64,000 nt of DNA, taken from Argentina anserina (Eukaryota > Streptophyta > Magnoliopsida > Rosales > Rosaceae). Location: assembly GCF_933775445.1 (NCBI RefSeq), contig NC_065873.1, positions 24,428,001 to 24,492,000 of the forward strand, given 5' to 3'. Both the position numbers and the translations under genes were made by a program. A model generated the notes under the pieces. It was given only the letters and a program-made list of their open reading frames with translations, was not told the DNA's origin and did no database searches. Of the stretch, positions 53,039 through 64,000 are shown piece after piece; the first letter of the stretch is position 1, and every line of letters starts with the position of its first letter.

Positions 53039-54463
53039 TTATATACATTAAGAGAAGTTTGTATGAGATGGATGTCCCGAGATAGATGCATCACGCATAT
53101 GTGGGGAATGACCGAATGATGCTGCAAGTTGGTAAAGAGTATCTCAGCTTGAGTTGCATCAATCCTATAATATATACAAGGCAGTACGTAGCTAGTACTG
53201 GTCAATAATCCGGAATGCATAGTGCTAGAGCCAGGTAGCATAACAAGGCATGCAATGCAAAATCTTTTCTCTCTCGCTCTCACCATCGTTCATCAACGTA
53301 CGTCGGTCTCAGTCTCAATGATATCTCTCTCTCACTCACTCACACTCACTGATAATTATTGAGACAATGATAGGGCTCTGACCCCTCTCTATTCTCTCCC
53401 CTTCCCATATTGTACGTATTAGTCAGTAGTCACGATACGATCGTACCAAGCCATCAGGCCGGCAACCCCAGCAAGCAAGCTATATCGTTCAGAAATTAAT
53501 TAAATCACACATATACTTCCGGTATATATATTCAATCTCTCTCTACCGCCGTAAATAGATGACAACGGAGGCAGGAGATCGGAGTGGGGTGAGAATAGTG
53601 ATAGAGATATATGGAGGTGGAAAAGTCAAGAAGAGAGTTAAATACGTGGTGCTTATTGAATTCGAAACCAAGTTCACACGCATCCCAGCACACCTTCCGG
53701 TGCAACTTACGTCAGTCTTCCCCTACTGACTAGTTTGCAGAAATTGCAGAAGCTGAGAGAGAGAAATAGCAGATTGCATGGTTGATTCACCTAAATTTTA
53801 TTTAATGGAGGGAGGATCGATCCATCGATGTATCAGTATCTGTGATGTACATCTATTCAATTCATATACCTCTTTGCATGCAGTGTCATCTGTGATGTCA
53901 TCGGCATTTGGCGCTTTTCTCATACTACCCGCTTCTCCATCACTGTCACTCGCTCCCCACCCTCCCTGCTCTCTCCCTGATCTTCTGCAACCCTATTTCA
54001 TAGCTTACGTGACCAAGAATTTCTTCTGTCCATTCATACATTTGTTAATACTACCTTTATATACTGTATTCAATATGACGTTAAATCGAGATACTATACT
54101 TTTTTTTTTCTTGTTTTCTGGGGTGAATAGATATTAGATGAACCATTAAAAGTATTATCACTGTTATGAACACAAAACTAAAAATGCAGTCTAGACAATG
54201 GAGTGAGATTTCTACTGCATGATTCATGATTGTGAGAGAATGAGAGTTATCAACGCTGCATCGCGAGCACAGTGCGGTACGTACGTGCCAGATTGCTTAA
54301 ATTGCTGTTTAGTCATCAATATATATGAAGTTATTTTTGGGCCTCGCCTTTCCTGGGGTTGTTTCTTGAAGTTGCATGCCTATGGAGTTTCTAATAGTGT
54401 AATATATCTATTTATACTATGAGTTTGCTGAAATAGACAGTTAAATTTGATGAATGCAATCTC
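53039..54463. other. intergenic
   Basis: Contains pyrimidine-rich CTCTCT and CACTCA runs near 53270-53350; no gene recognised. Confidence 0.45.
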
Positions 54464-54872
54464 TATTAAGAGTAAATTTTACTTGAAATTACATAGGGAA
54501 ATTTCAATTTTAAGTTTTTAACACACTTCAATTTTAACACATTTTTTGGTCGAATTTTACATCATAAGTGATTCAATATTTAGGTATACTATTCAAAATC
54601 ATCTCTACAAAGTTTAATCCAATACGGTTATTGTTAATGTATTGAAATTAAATTAAATCAATAACCGATTTAAAACTGTTCAATGTAAACCGATCGTGTA
54701 AATCTCAATTTTGAAAGTTCAAATTATTGTCAAATTAGATGAAATTTTATAGAGATCATCTGTAATAACATACTTATATATTGAATAATTTGTGATGAAA
54801 AAATTTGACCAAAAAATGTGTCAGAATCGGAACTTCGTTCTGTAATTTCATAGTGAAAATTAACTCTAAATA
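54464..54872. mobile_element. foldback MITE, copy 2
   Basis: About 409 bp, same family as 30508-30895 but with more changes in the outer arms (left TATTAAGAGTAAATTTTAC). The inner arms still pair (ATGATGTAAAATTCGACC read from the left arm with the TTTGACC text on the right). Confidence 0.75.
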
Positions 54873-54904
54873 GGGAATATATATATATATATATAGACAA
54901 TCTA

Positions 54905-55303
54905 TATCCAGAGTGAAGCTTCACTATGAAATTACAGAGTAAAGTTCCAATTTTGGCACACTTTTCGATCAATTTTTTTTCACCCTAAGTGATTTAATAT
55001 ATATATATATATATATATGCTATTTAAGATCATCTATACAAAATTTCATCTAATTCGGACATCGCTAAGGTATTGAAATTAGATTAAATGAATGAATGAA
55101 TTAAAATTGTTCAACGTGAACCGTTCGTGTAAATCTCAATTTTGAAAACTCAAATTATTATCAAATTGGATGAAACTTTATGGAGATGATCTTGAATAAC
55201 ATACCTAAATATTGAATCGCTTATGGTGAAAAAATTTGACCAAAAAGTGTGTCAAAATTGGAACTTCACTCTGTAATTTTAGAGTGAAGCTTCATTCTGG
55301 ATA
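54905..55303. mobile_element. foldback MITE, copy 3
   Basis: About 399 bp, starting TATCCAGAGTGAAGCTTCAC and ending AGTGAAGCTTCATTCTGGATA less its first base; the ends are almost perfect inverted repeats. Only an AT run (54873-54904) separates it from copy 2. An AT run has also expanded inside its left arm near 55000. Confidence 0.85.
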
Positions 55304-55308
55304 TGTAC

Positions 55309-55339
<31 letters not shown>

Positions 55340-57309
55340 TTGAGAATTCTTTGAACTAAAATTAATTTCTTGCAGTACATCATAACATGCACAGCTACCA
55401 ACTATCAATGTTTACTAACTAACTTCAAACTGTTGACCTACGTTTAATTTGGCATTTTGCCTTACGATGCTGATCGACAAGCTAGGTTTATGTGCTTGAT
55501 CATAACCTTACATGGTATTGATCATATGAAGTTCCCAGGATGAGTTAAAAACTGCATGACTCGAATTATCGCATGAACAAAGTACATTTATTCTTAATTT
55601 TTACTTTAGTTTAGAATGTAAATTGGCCAAATGTACAGTGTACTGTATATGTTCAAGCACTTCCCTTTGTCTTATGAAAGAAAGAATGTCTCGTTAAAAA
55701 CGATTGGCTGGCCCTGAAGCACCAGGTTAATTATATTTACCCTAGGAGGCCTTTATTGGTAGAGGACCTTTATCATATAATTGACTAGCGTCGTGTAGGA
55801 AAAGATTACCGTATACCCGGCAGATGGGTATCTCACAACCGTCTGTCAATGTTATCAGCTTTGTCTCGTCCTTTAATTAAAAGTTTCTTGGGTGAGAGTT
55901 TGCTATTTGCTATGAGTTTTTTATATCTATGGTTTTATATGGGTGAGTGTACACATGCCGGATTGAACTTTTATTTATTCTCTTTAGTGGAGTTTATTAG
56001 ACATAGAAAATCAAGTTATTTTGTCCACATTCTTTGTTAGTTTGATTTCAATAAATAGGGCCAGTTTGCCCAAAAAAACTAAAACTAAAGGTTTGTGTGG
56101 CACGCGCTGTGCAGGATGGGGAATAGTCGGTAGTTCATAATACAACTCTCTTGTATATCAGGGCCGGACGTGTCTATGAAAGTATAGGTTGGCATGACAT
56201 GGCATGCAAATGTGCACTCATCAATTATGATATCACACACCACCACTGCTGCTGGCTGCTTCTTCTGCATGCATGCCATGCCCAATTATCAAAAATCGAT
56301 CACATTTCCCCTACTAGCACTACAGTAGAAGTACTCCCTCACTCGCTGTATCAATCTGTATCTATATATGGAATATACACTGCAGAGCTCGTAACTTTAC
56401 TATATATGCTCTATTTATAAGCGCACAGGACAAACAACCCTAGCCAGCTTAGCTACACTTCAAAATTCTCAGTTCCGACTAGCTGCCAATCTTCCACCAC
56501 GTACTGCTATATACACTGTTTCAATTTCTTGAACTTATATGAGCTGCTCCTCCTAGACGACCCTGATAACGATGTGAGCAAGAGACAGGCCAAGAGCCCG
56601 AGAGAGATCTCCTTCTGCTTCTCTTCTCTCTTCGTTTTGCATGGTCCCACGTACTGGTTTATATATATCTCAGTGGCATGTTGCTTTTGCTGCAGCAGCC
56701 GCAGCAGGAGAAGCCAAATTAGGCTTAATGATCGAGCCTGCAGCTGACACATATAGATACAGCACATACGATACGACACACGAGCGATTGATATACATCG
56801 ATCATTAGTTTAATAGCATATATTGCAAGATTGCAAGAGGGAGACCTGTCAGTGACCCAAACCATTCCCGACTTCTCTTCCTTTCCTCAATTCTTATATA
56901 GTTAATTAACCCTAGCTAGCTTGAATTGGCAATATACTGCAATTAACATAAGATAATCTGACATTAAGCTTCTGCATTTTCTAAGTACGTTAATACCTTG
57001 CTGCTCGAGATTGGGACCAAAAATCTTGCAAGAATCTTATTTCTTAGATCAATCGTGGACGACCAAAACACTGGTAGACTGGCTAGTCTAGTAGCCTCTC
57101 CATTTAAATGGAATGAGCTCATGCTGACAGCCTATTTTGACGTCTCAAAACCCAAACTGTAAGACCTGGCCCGGCCCAGCAAGCTGAAAAAATAGATGTA
57201 ATAGTAGTTTCCTCATTGGTCTGGATTTGAACTTGAATTCTTTTGGTGAAAAAGGTTATGAGGATATAGAAGGGATCATCATGTTTAGTTCTTATTGGTC
57301 CCTTTCAAT
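55304..57309. other. intergenic
   Basis: About 2 kb. CTATTTATAAGC near 56408 resembles a TATA box, followed by a pyrimidine- and CAG-rich stretch (56560-56720) without a convincing reading frame; a noncoding transcript is possible but not supported. Confidence 0.4.
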
Positions 57310-57480
57310 TAGGGCGGTAAACAGTTTCAAAATCGTCAAAAATAGCTGAAACTGTACCGAACTGTGTTATTTAAACAATTCGTTTTTTGTGTTTTTCAGA
57401 ATAGGAATCGTTAGGAACTGAACCAACCGGTTCCGTTACAGTTATGGTTCCAAACGGTTCCTGCAAAACCTGTAACTGAA
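57310..57480. repeat. hAT-like terminal and subterminal region
   Basis: TAGGGCGGTAAACAG is followed by GAACTG, CGGTTCCG and GGTTCC repeats, as in the subterminal regions of many plant hAT elements. It may be the 3' end of the element whose transposase lies at 58.5-62.1 kb on the minus strand. The opposite end was not found. Confidence 0.45.
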
Positions 57481-59421
57481 ACTTTGTATAAACAATTAAA
57501 CATTAATGTTTCTTGATGATATTGGCAACATGCAATTGTAGAACATATGTAACAAAGTAAATAAACTAATAGTGCTACTATCCAGAGTAATATGTTTCAT
57601 GATTATAATTATTCAATCAACATTCAAGTTTTATTCATAAAGTACTGAACTCACTTAACTTAGTCTCAGTAGTAAACTATGGAGACTCACCAGATTACAA
57701 AATAACAAACTATAGTACCAAACTCATCAAATAGTAAAACATCGTCAAACTACAAACCAGCAAAACAAAGTTGCAATAAATAACATAAAAATTAAAAATA
57801 AACTTGTAAATTGAAATCAAGTTATGTGGACCATGGCACTCTCCAGCCTCCATGAATGCAAGTTATGCAACCACCAAGTCAATTGCTTTACTGCATAGCA
57901 ATTTAGCAACATAGCATTATTATGTTTACAATTTTTAATTTTACTTAAAAAATCATTATAATGTAATGAAACCAACAGCAACACTTGTAGGGGCCGAATG
58001 CAATAATCATTAAATGCAATGAAACCAACAACAACACGTGTAGGGGCTGAATGAAACCATGAGCAACACTTATAATGCAATAATCATTATTATGATCAAT
58101 GAAAACACAAAAATTTAAAACAAAGGACAATGTTAATCATCTATAACATCTTCAGTTCATACATTTCCAAATGCTTCGGATTCTCTGCATTTAATTTCTT
58201 TTTTGCCTTTTCTTCCTGCTATTTGTAGTTATAGGTGCTGAAGTTGAAGCCTCTGAACTTTTGGTAGTTCTCACACTTGATACGGATGTAGATGCACTAG
58301 CAACACTAGCTGGAGTAGCTGCCTTATTAAGAGCCTATTTTATATGTTCTACACCAAGAAAAAAAAACACATCAATATAAGCTTCAAGGCATTAAATAAA
58401 CAAAGTTAATCTTTAAATTTTTAAGAAAACAAATCATAATCATACCAGCTTCAAGGGCTTGATATGTCCCCATTTTCTCTGGTTCTAGAAGGTATTACAG
58501 CCCCATAATTGCATTAGATTTCAGCCAATTTTGAAGGTAAATAAGTTTGTCAACAGTATTAGGTAGTAGAGAGGCTCGGTACGAATCTATCACCTTTTTT
58601 CTAATACTGAAACTTGACTCACTTGCAACTGTAGATACTTGTACTGCAAGTACATCTCTTGCAAGTGATTGCAAGTTTGGATATTTATCTCCAGTCACCT
58701 TCCACTAGTTTAAAATCCTTTAATCCTCCTCTTCATCAGGTATTTTAATAGGTTTCTCAATGGGATCTAACAAATATCTATCAACTTTATGTCCTATAAC
58801 AATTTCCTTATTCTGTTCAAGCTCTCTATCCCAATCTTCTTGCATAACCACCATTCTACCGCTCACTAGTTTGGTTGTCGTTTCAGCCCTACCACTTGCT
58901 TTCCTCCTTTTTTTCTTTTGATGCATCACTATTGGATTCATCATATAAGTCACATAATTCTACAATAAGCTACCTCACTGCATCAGATTTCTTCTTGATC
59001 TCCCAAGAAGGCAACTTCAGTTGTGTTTTACATAATCTTTCTATGAACTTCAACTTATTTAGGATCCAAGACCACAACAACAAGAATTATTTCATTCATA
59101 TTGTCCAACTTACCAAAATACTTGTTGTACTTAGCCTTCATCTTCAAAGCCATCTCATACAAAACTTTATCTGCCTCACTTGAATTAGGCCATATGCCAA
59201 AGGAACAAAAGTCTTTTAAGTTCAATTTCAACAGTAGCAATATCTTGAAAAGTCTTATAAGCTATTGGTTTCATTGAAGAACTAATATGCACAGTGGCTT
59301 CAAAAAACACCTTCAGGAATTGTTTAAACATAGCTGCATTGTCCCAATCTTCTGCTTTAGGTGGCCCAATTCTCTTCACCATCTTCCTAGAAGTAGGCAC
59401 AACAATCTTACTCGCCATAAG

Positions 59422-60653
59422 TGATACGCCCTGAATCTTTTACCCTTACGATTTTACTTTTACCTTTTATCGAGAGTTGTACTAAGTATATAGACTCTAA
59501 ATATTGACTTTTTGATGCGTAACTTTTTCGGGAAACCTCATTCATGAAAGTTGTAGGGCTCGTCGATACGAATTCGTAGACATGTGGCACGCCCAAATCA
59601 GAGTTCCTATGAAAAAGTTACGAATAAAAAATAATATAGGGTATTTTTGGAAAATAGTATAAATAGGGGGTGAAAAATTAGAAAAATTAGAGAAAATTCC
59701 GAAACTATCGAGTCAGGTACTGTTCACCCGAGAGAAACCCAGTTTTCTTCCGATCGGCGCGCCACCAGTTCCGTTCGAACCACCTCGCTATTCCCCGTCG
59801 ATCTATACCGAAATCACGGAACGCCGACCACCGTGCAAAGAGCTGCGACGAACGGAAACCCCGGTGGAGTTGGCGCCGTCGTCTCCGACGACTTCGGAGC
59901 TCGGGGTTGCTTCAATCCAACCTAAATCCTTCCTCTAGTCCTGGTCCATGCTGTTTGTAGCCCAGATCGCGCTGCAAATTGGAGATCGGAAAGTCAACCC
60001 CCCCTCGTCGGCATCTTAGTGTTTTCCGGCCAGACCAAGCTTCGACGCATGTATGAAAGTTATTTATCTCTTCTTGATTTACAACTTTGATGTTTTGAGT
60101 CGAGTGGGTTTATAGTAGTTGCAGTCAGTGACGCGTGGGGTTGTTCCTTTGAATAGCATGCGTCGATACAAACTTATCAACATATTAATCGTTGGATTTG
60201 TTTATCGTATGAGGTTGTTGATCTAGATTAACGTCGGTAGGAATAAAATATTATTGTCGTAAGCATTGTGTTAATCTAAGGTTGGATGCTATATATGTAT
60301 TGATTGATAATGGATATGGTGTTGTGTGCTTGATGAATGATGGTTATGATATTAACTATGTGTGTCTGTTGTGATTTTTTTGTGATACGAATCAGAATGG
60401 CTATGAGGTTTACGTTGTTAGGGTGAATATGGTAGGTCTGTAGTAAATGTGTGAGTTCTGTGGTTTCAGTACGTTGGAGTGTTGGCTTGGTGAATTGTTG
60501 AACTACGAATGGTTTGATCCCTTGTAAAGAGTACGTAGGCAGTCCAACCAAGGTTTGTGTGCAATGACAATTATTTTAGATTAGATATTGGTTCGGTTGA
60601 TATAAATTGGATTTTAACGCGTAAATATGTTAATTTTGGGACGGGTCGTTTCA
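59422..60653 (+). mobile_element. solo LTR inside the hAT transposase
   Basis: A 1232-bp insertion beginning TGATACGCCC and ending GGTCGTTTCA (TG...CA), flanked by the perfect 5-bp target duplication ATAAG (59417-59421 and 60654-60658). It shares a block with the Tekay LTRs (ATGAAAGTTGTAGGGCTCGT near 59543, then GATACGA and a TATAAATAG-like box near 59660), so it belongs to a related gypsy family. No internal region, hence a solo LTR. The orientation is assigned by that shared block. Confidence 0.88.
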
Positions 60654-61796
60654 ATAAGTGTCTCATCTTCATCCTTAGGTTCATCCTCGTCCCAATAATT
60701 TTTATTATTTATATCATCATAATGTAATCTGTCAAAAGCTTTACTATACCCCAAGCTGAGTCCAACATAAGAGTGGTTAAATTCCACCTTGTTAGAACAT
60801 CCAAGGTGCAAACCTTGTTGCAATCAATTTTCTCCTTCTTGACACACTTTCTAAATTTATCGTTTCTTGCATTAGACTTCTCCTTACATACCTCACATCA
60901 TTCCTTATTGCAACAACAGACTTCTCCAAGGTCTTCAAACTAGATCTCACAATGATGTTTATGATGTGAGCTAAACATCTCACATGCATAAACCTACCTC
61001 TAAGAACTGGTTTAATCTCCCAACTACACATTTGTTCCCTCACATAGTCGATGACAATTTTGTTTGCCGATGCATTGTCAACAGAAATACATGGAACTTT
61101 ATCAATTGACCAATCAAGGAGAAAAGACTCTAAAATTGTACCAATAGTCACACCTTCATGATTTGGTACCAAAAAAAATGCAAGCACTATCTTATGCATA
61201 GTCCATCCATTATCAATGAAATTGGTAGTGAAAATCATAGAGTAAATGTTTTGACAAGACGTCCAAGTGTCAGTTATCAAACAAACACTACGAGACTTCA
61301 ATTCCTTTCTCAACTCCTCATTCTTAGAATTATACATCTCTAAGAATCTTTTCACTATAGTCTATCTACATGTATGATTAAAAAGAGACACAACTTGTTT
61401 GCAAAAGTAATTAAACTCATGAGCATCAATGTAACTAAACAGAAGCTCATTAACAACAATCATATGCGTTGAAGTACACAATTCTCTTGTGGCCAATTAA
61501 CCATCACGGCAGTGATCTCATTAAATACAACCTTACTAGACAACACTTGCTGCCCAGATCCTACCTTAACTCTACCCGGATAAAATTTACAAATCTGCTC
61601 AACATGTTTCTTAAGTGTGGAAGTGCCATGAGTTGCTGCATTAGTAATAAAGGATGTGTCACATTACTTACAATGGAGTCTTTGGAAGAAGCCAACTTTC
61701 TTATGACCACCATCAACATCCCTCATTAATGGATGACTCTTAGTTACGAAATGAGGATACACATATGCTTTCTGCACTAATTTTCTTCCTTTTTTT

Positions 61797-62062
61797 TATA
61801 GGTTTAGGTAGTTTAATAGCTTCATTAGTAACTACTACTTTCTTTCCACTCTGAGCTTTGGCTACTTCCTCCTGCGTTTGCGTTGTACCATCAACAACTA
61901 GAATCTCAGTGCAATCATCATTTTCTTTTTCTTTTTTACAGGTTCAAGCAGTTCATCAGGTTCATAAGTAATTACTGTTTTCTTTCCACTCCGAGCTTTG
62001 GCTACTTCCTCTTGCTTTGAGCTGTACCATCAACAACGAGAATCTCATTGCAGTCATTACTT
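61797..62062 (-). repeat. two-copy tandem repeat in the transposase N-terminus
   Basis: Two copies of about 126 bp (61797-61923 and 61936-62062, period about 139 bp) share blocks such as TCTTTCCACTC, GAGCTTTGGCTACTTCCTC and TACCATCAACAAC. They would encode a repeated charged region. Confidence 0.8.
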
Positions 62063-62118
62063 CCAGAGTCTTACTTATCAAACTCATCATAATAATAGCT
62101 CATCTTTGATCCAAACAT

Positions 62119-63688
62119 TGAATACCTGAAAATTACAATAAGTACATACAAATCTTAGATTCTTAATATAACAAAACACAAGAACAAAAGAATGGGCTTA
62201 ACCATAATAACTTGTATATAAAACTATCAAAAGCAAAGACTAGACCCAATTACATATCACATTAACCAATAATTCAATACAAAGAACAAAACTTTAATCT
62301 AAATCATCATTATTGAAACCAAAAGCCCCAAAATGCAATTCAAGATCACAATTGGATTTCTCAATCATGCTACAAACACCAAAATTGTTCAGAACAATGA
62401 TTCGTTCGTAGCAATTTCACATCAAAGTAAGCAAACAAAGGAATAACGAAGGAAATATGAAACTCGACGAAACAAAGTTACAAAACATATATCATTGAAC
62501 AACATTACATAAACAAAGCTAAATAGGAATACCCACCAACATTCTTAATTCTGAAACGGTCCGCAAGCTTCACTTCCCCACCAACGCTCTCTCCCGTCTC
62601 TCTTACTCTATGTATTCCAATTAGAAGCAAAACAATCGAATTAGACATATTTGATTAAACCTAAAATTAGTCAGAGGAAGTTTGAAATAGATAGTGCAAA
62701 AAATGTTAACAATTTAGTTCAGTTCCAATAACAAAACACTCGGAAAAATACACAACTAAGCACATATTGACAATCTATCAATCAAAGTTCACAATTCAAT
62801 TCAAAAGCCAAAACCTTTACTCATTAGCATAGTCCAATCCAATACAAATACACCACTTAATGTCCATAAGAGCAAAACAAATAGATCAAAATCCAGACAC
62901 AAGCAATCAAACTTAGGAAAAATATAACCATGTCCAAATTCAAACAGCAAGAAATAAAAACATTCAATCTTGGAACATCAGACCTTCATGGGTTCACCAA
63001 CAACCATATCAACAAGAGGATTCCTAGCAAAATCCAACCACATGAGAAAGGATCAACATAGAGATCAGAGACCTAATACTGAAAAAACAAGATCAAGATG
63101 GACACTTTAGTACTGGCACTATGCCTAACTGAAGGATCATCAGAATCAAAAGCAATTAACTGAAACCTATGAAGCAAACTAGTAGTCAACTTTGGAAAAA
63201 CAAATTCTTTGCGGCTTGCCTCCAAACTCACAGAAGTTGGGACATTTGAAACATATATTATGGTGTATACAGACTCGTGAGTACTGGCCACAAACACAAA
63301 AACAACAAAAAAGCTCACAATTTGAAAACAACAATCAACTGCAACTAGACTTTAATGAATTCAGGAATATGAGTACCCCTAAAGTTAAAGCTTTCTAGCA
63401 AACAATGTTGTGAGAAGTGGAGGCGGAGGAGGGAGGTGGAGAACTGAGAGTCAATCCGGCGGTGCGTACTGGGCAGTCCTTGTGTCGATGCAACTGGGCG
63501 GCGGAGGACTGAGAGTTTGGGTTTTTGCACTATAGGTGGAAGGCTGAGAGCTTGAGAGAGTTTACGAAGAGTTATGGAACGAGAGAGTGAGAGACTATTG
63601 TGCTTAGCTGCGTGTTGCGACTAAGGTAACCAAAGGGAAAGCGAGGGATATATGGAAACTAATCTAAGATCTAACTATTAGTATTTTA
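62119..63688. other. region upstream of the hAT transposase
   Basis: About 1.6 kb. TTTTCAG on the minus strand just before 62118 looks like a splice acceptor, so a noncoding first exon of the transposase may lie here. No other gene recognised. Confidence 0.4.
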
Positions 63689-64000
63689 TAGGGGTGGGCA
63701 TAAATCGAATTAAACAAGAAAAACCGACTGAACCGAACTGACAATATGGTCTGGATAATCGAACAGAAGAGATGTAGTTTAGAAAATGAAGAAAAACGAA
63801 CCAAAACCGGTTTGAAAATTATTTACGTGATCAAACCAACCAATTTAAAACTGAATGGACCGAATTTAATTTAATGATTAAAAAAATAATAAATAATGGG
63901 TATTAGTACAAAAAATAACAAAACATAATATAGAAGGTTGTCTAGCGCAGTTGGTAGATCGCATGGTTGTTATATTTTAGGTCAAGAGTTTGAATCCCAA
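63689..64000 (+). mobile_element. start of a hAT-like element, runs off the window
   Basis: TAGGGGTGGGCATAAATCGA followed by ACCGACTGAACCGAACTG and AACCGGTTTG, typical of hAT termini and subterminal repeats. Its other end is outside the window. Confidence 0.45.
63937..64000 (+). repeat. tRNA-related sequence (SINE head or tRNA relic)
   Basis: A good pol III box A (TAGCGCAGTTGGTAG, about 63943-63957) and a box-B-like stretch (AGTTTGAATCC) near the window end, at tRNA-like spacing. The window edge cuts it, so a SINE and a tRNA-like relic cannot be told apart. Confidence 0.5.

Larger units (their letters stand above)
58495..62118 (-). pseudogene. hAT transposase pseudogene, split by a solo LTR
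   Basis: Minus-strand parts in order are: an N-terminal Lys-rich region from about 62118 that contains a tandem duplication; a BED zinc finger near 61500-61700 (THGTSTLKKHVEQICK, with a stop inside the CxxC pair); the catalytic domain from about 61355 (SVCLITDTWTS, ISVDNASANK, HVRCLAHIINIIV); a mid part split at 60654/59421 by a solo LTR; MASKIVVPTSRKM onward; KYNKYFGKLDN near 59100; and the C-terminal dimerisation domain at 58698-58495 (STVASESSFSIRKKVIDSY). It resembles plant RICESLEEPER/DAYSLEEPER-type transposases, which cut and paste hAT elements in the nucleus. Several stops and frame changes make it inactive. Serine- and threonine-rich text near 58340-58200 may be a further tail exon. 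Confidence 0.85.

Noticed and set aside
53029..53286. 85-codon minus-strand frame with a cysteine-rich look.
   Set aside because: No signal peptide or known pattern, and it starts at the end of the Mutator-type element.
56400..56780. Possible gene after a TATA-like box (frames on both strands, 72-90 codons).
   Set aside because: No domain, no splice pattern and overlapping frames on both strands; looks noncoding.

Overview
This is a plant nuclear window, almost certainly from a eudicot. The evidence is spliced genes with GT-AG introns, DUF26 (Gnk2) receptor kinases, a YUCCA monooxygenase, Tekay/Del-type chromoviruses, Copia elements with initiator-Met tRNA primer sites, and hAT and Mutator-type MITEs. 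The element mix would suit Rosaceae, but I cannot prove that from sequence alone. About half of the window is recognisable mobile DNA.

Layout. Positions 1-5283 hold the 3' half of a Ty3/gypsy Tekay chromovirus that enters from the left edge. Positions 5.8-33.2 kb hold a cluster of four cysteine-rich receptor-like kinase (CRK) genes: exon 1 of CRK-A (minus); CRK-B (minus), a pseudogene split by a complete Copia element; CRK-C (plus), an apparently intact 668-codon gene whose first intron is 10.6 kb because it contains a hAT MITE and a 9.15 kb Tekay element; and CRK-D (minus), an intact 639-codon gene with a foldback MITE in intron 3. CRK-C and CRK-D converge tail to tail. Positions 35.0-37.9 kb are a solo Tekay LTR. 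Positions 38-46 kb are gene-free, with decayed hAT MITEs and a telomere-like stretch. A four-exon YUCCA4-like auxin biosynthesis gene lies at 46.27-47.96 kb with a TATA box about 250 bp upstream of its ATG. Positions 48-57 kb hold small DNA transposons: one insertion with an 11-bp flanking repeat, a hAT MITE with a perfect 8-bp target duplication, a Mutator-type element and two adjacent foldback MITEs. Positions 57.3-64 kb contain a decayed hAT transposase gene interrupted by a solo LTR, the start of another hAT-like end, and a tRNA-related sequence cut by the window edge.

The working genes visible are CRK-C, CRK-D and the YUCCA gene; CRK-A may be complete only beyond the left edge. The CRK receptors would act at the plasma membrane, and YUCCA makes indole-3-acetic acid from indole-3-pyruvate. 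Nothing in the sequence links the two functions. The main story is how differently transposons affected neighbouring CRK paralogs: an insertion in an exon (CRK-B) sits in a dead gene, while a large one in an intron (CRK-C) leaves the reading frame intact across all seven exons. I see no wholly new biological system. The best leads are the CRK-C gene structure, its unusual first Gnk2 domain, the shared inverted-repeat arrays in the Tekay LTRs, and the non-autonomous Tekay element.
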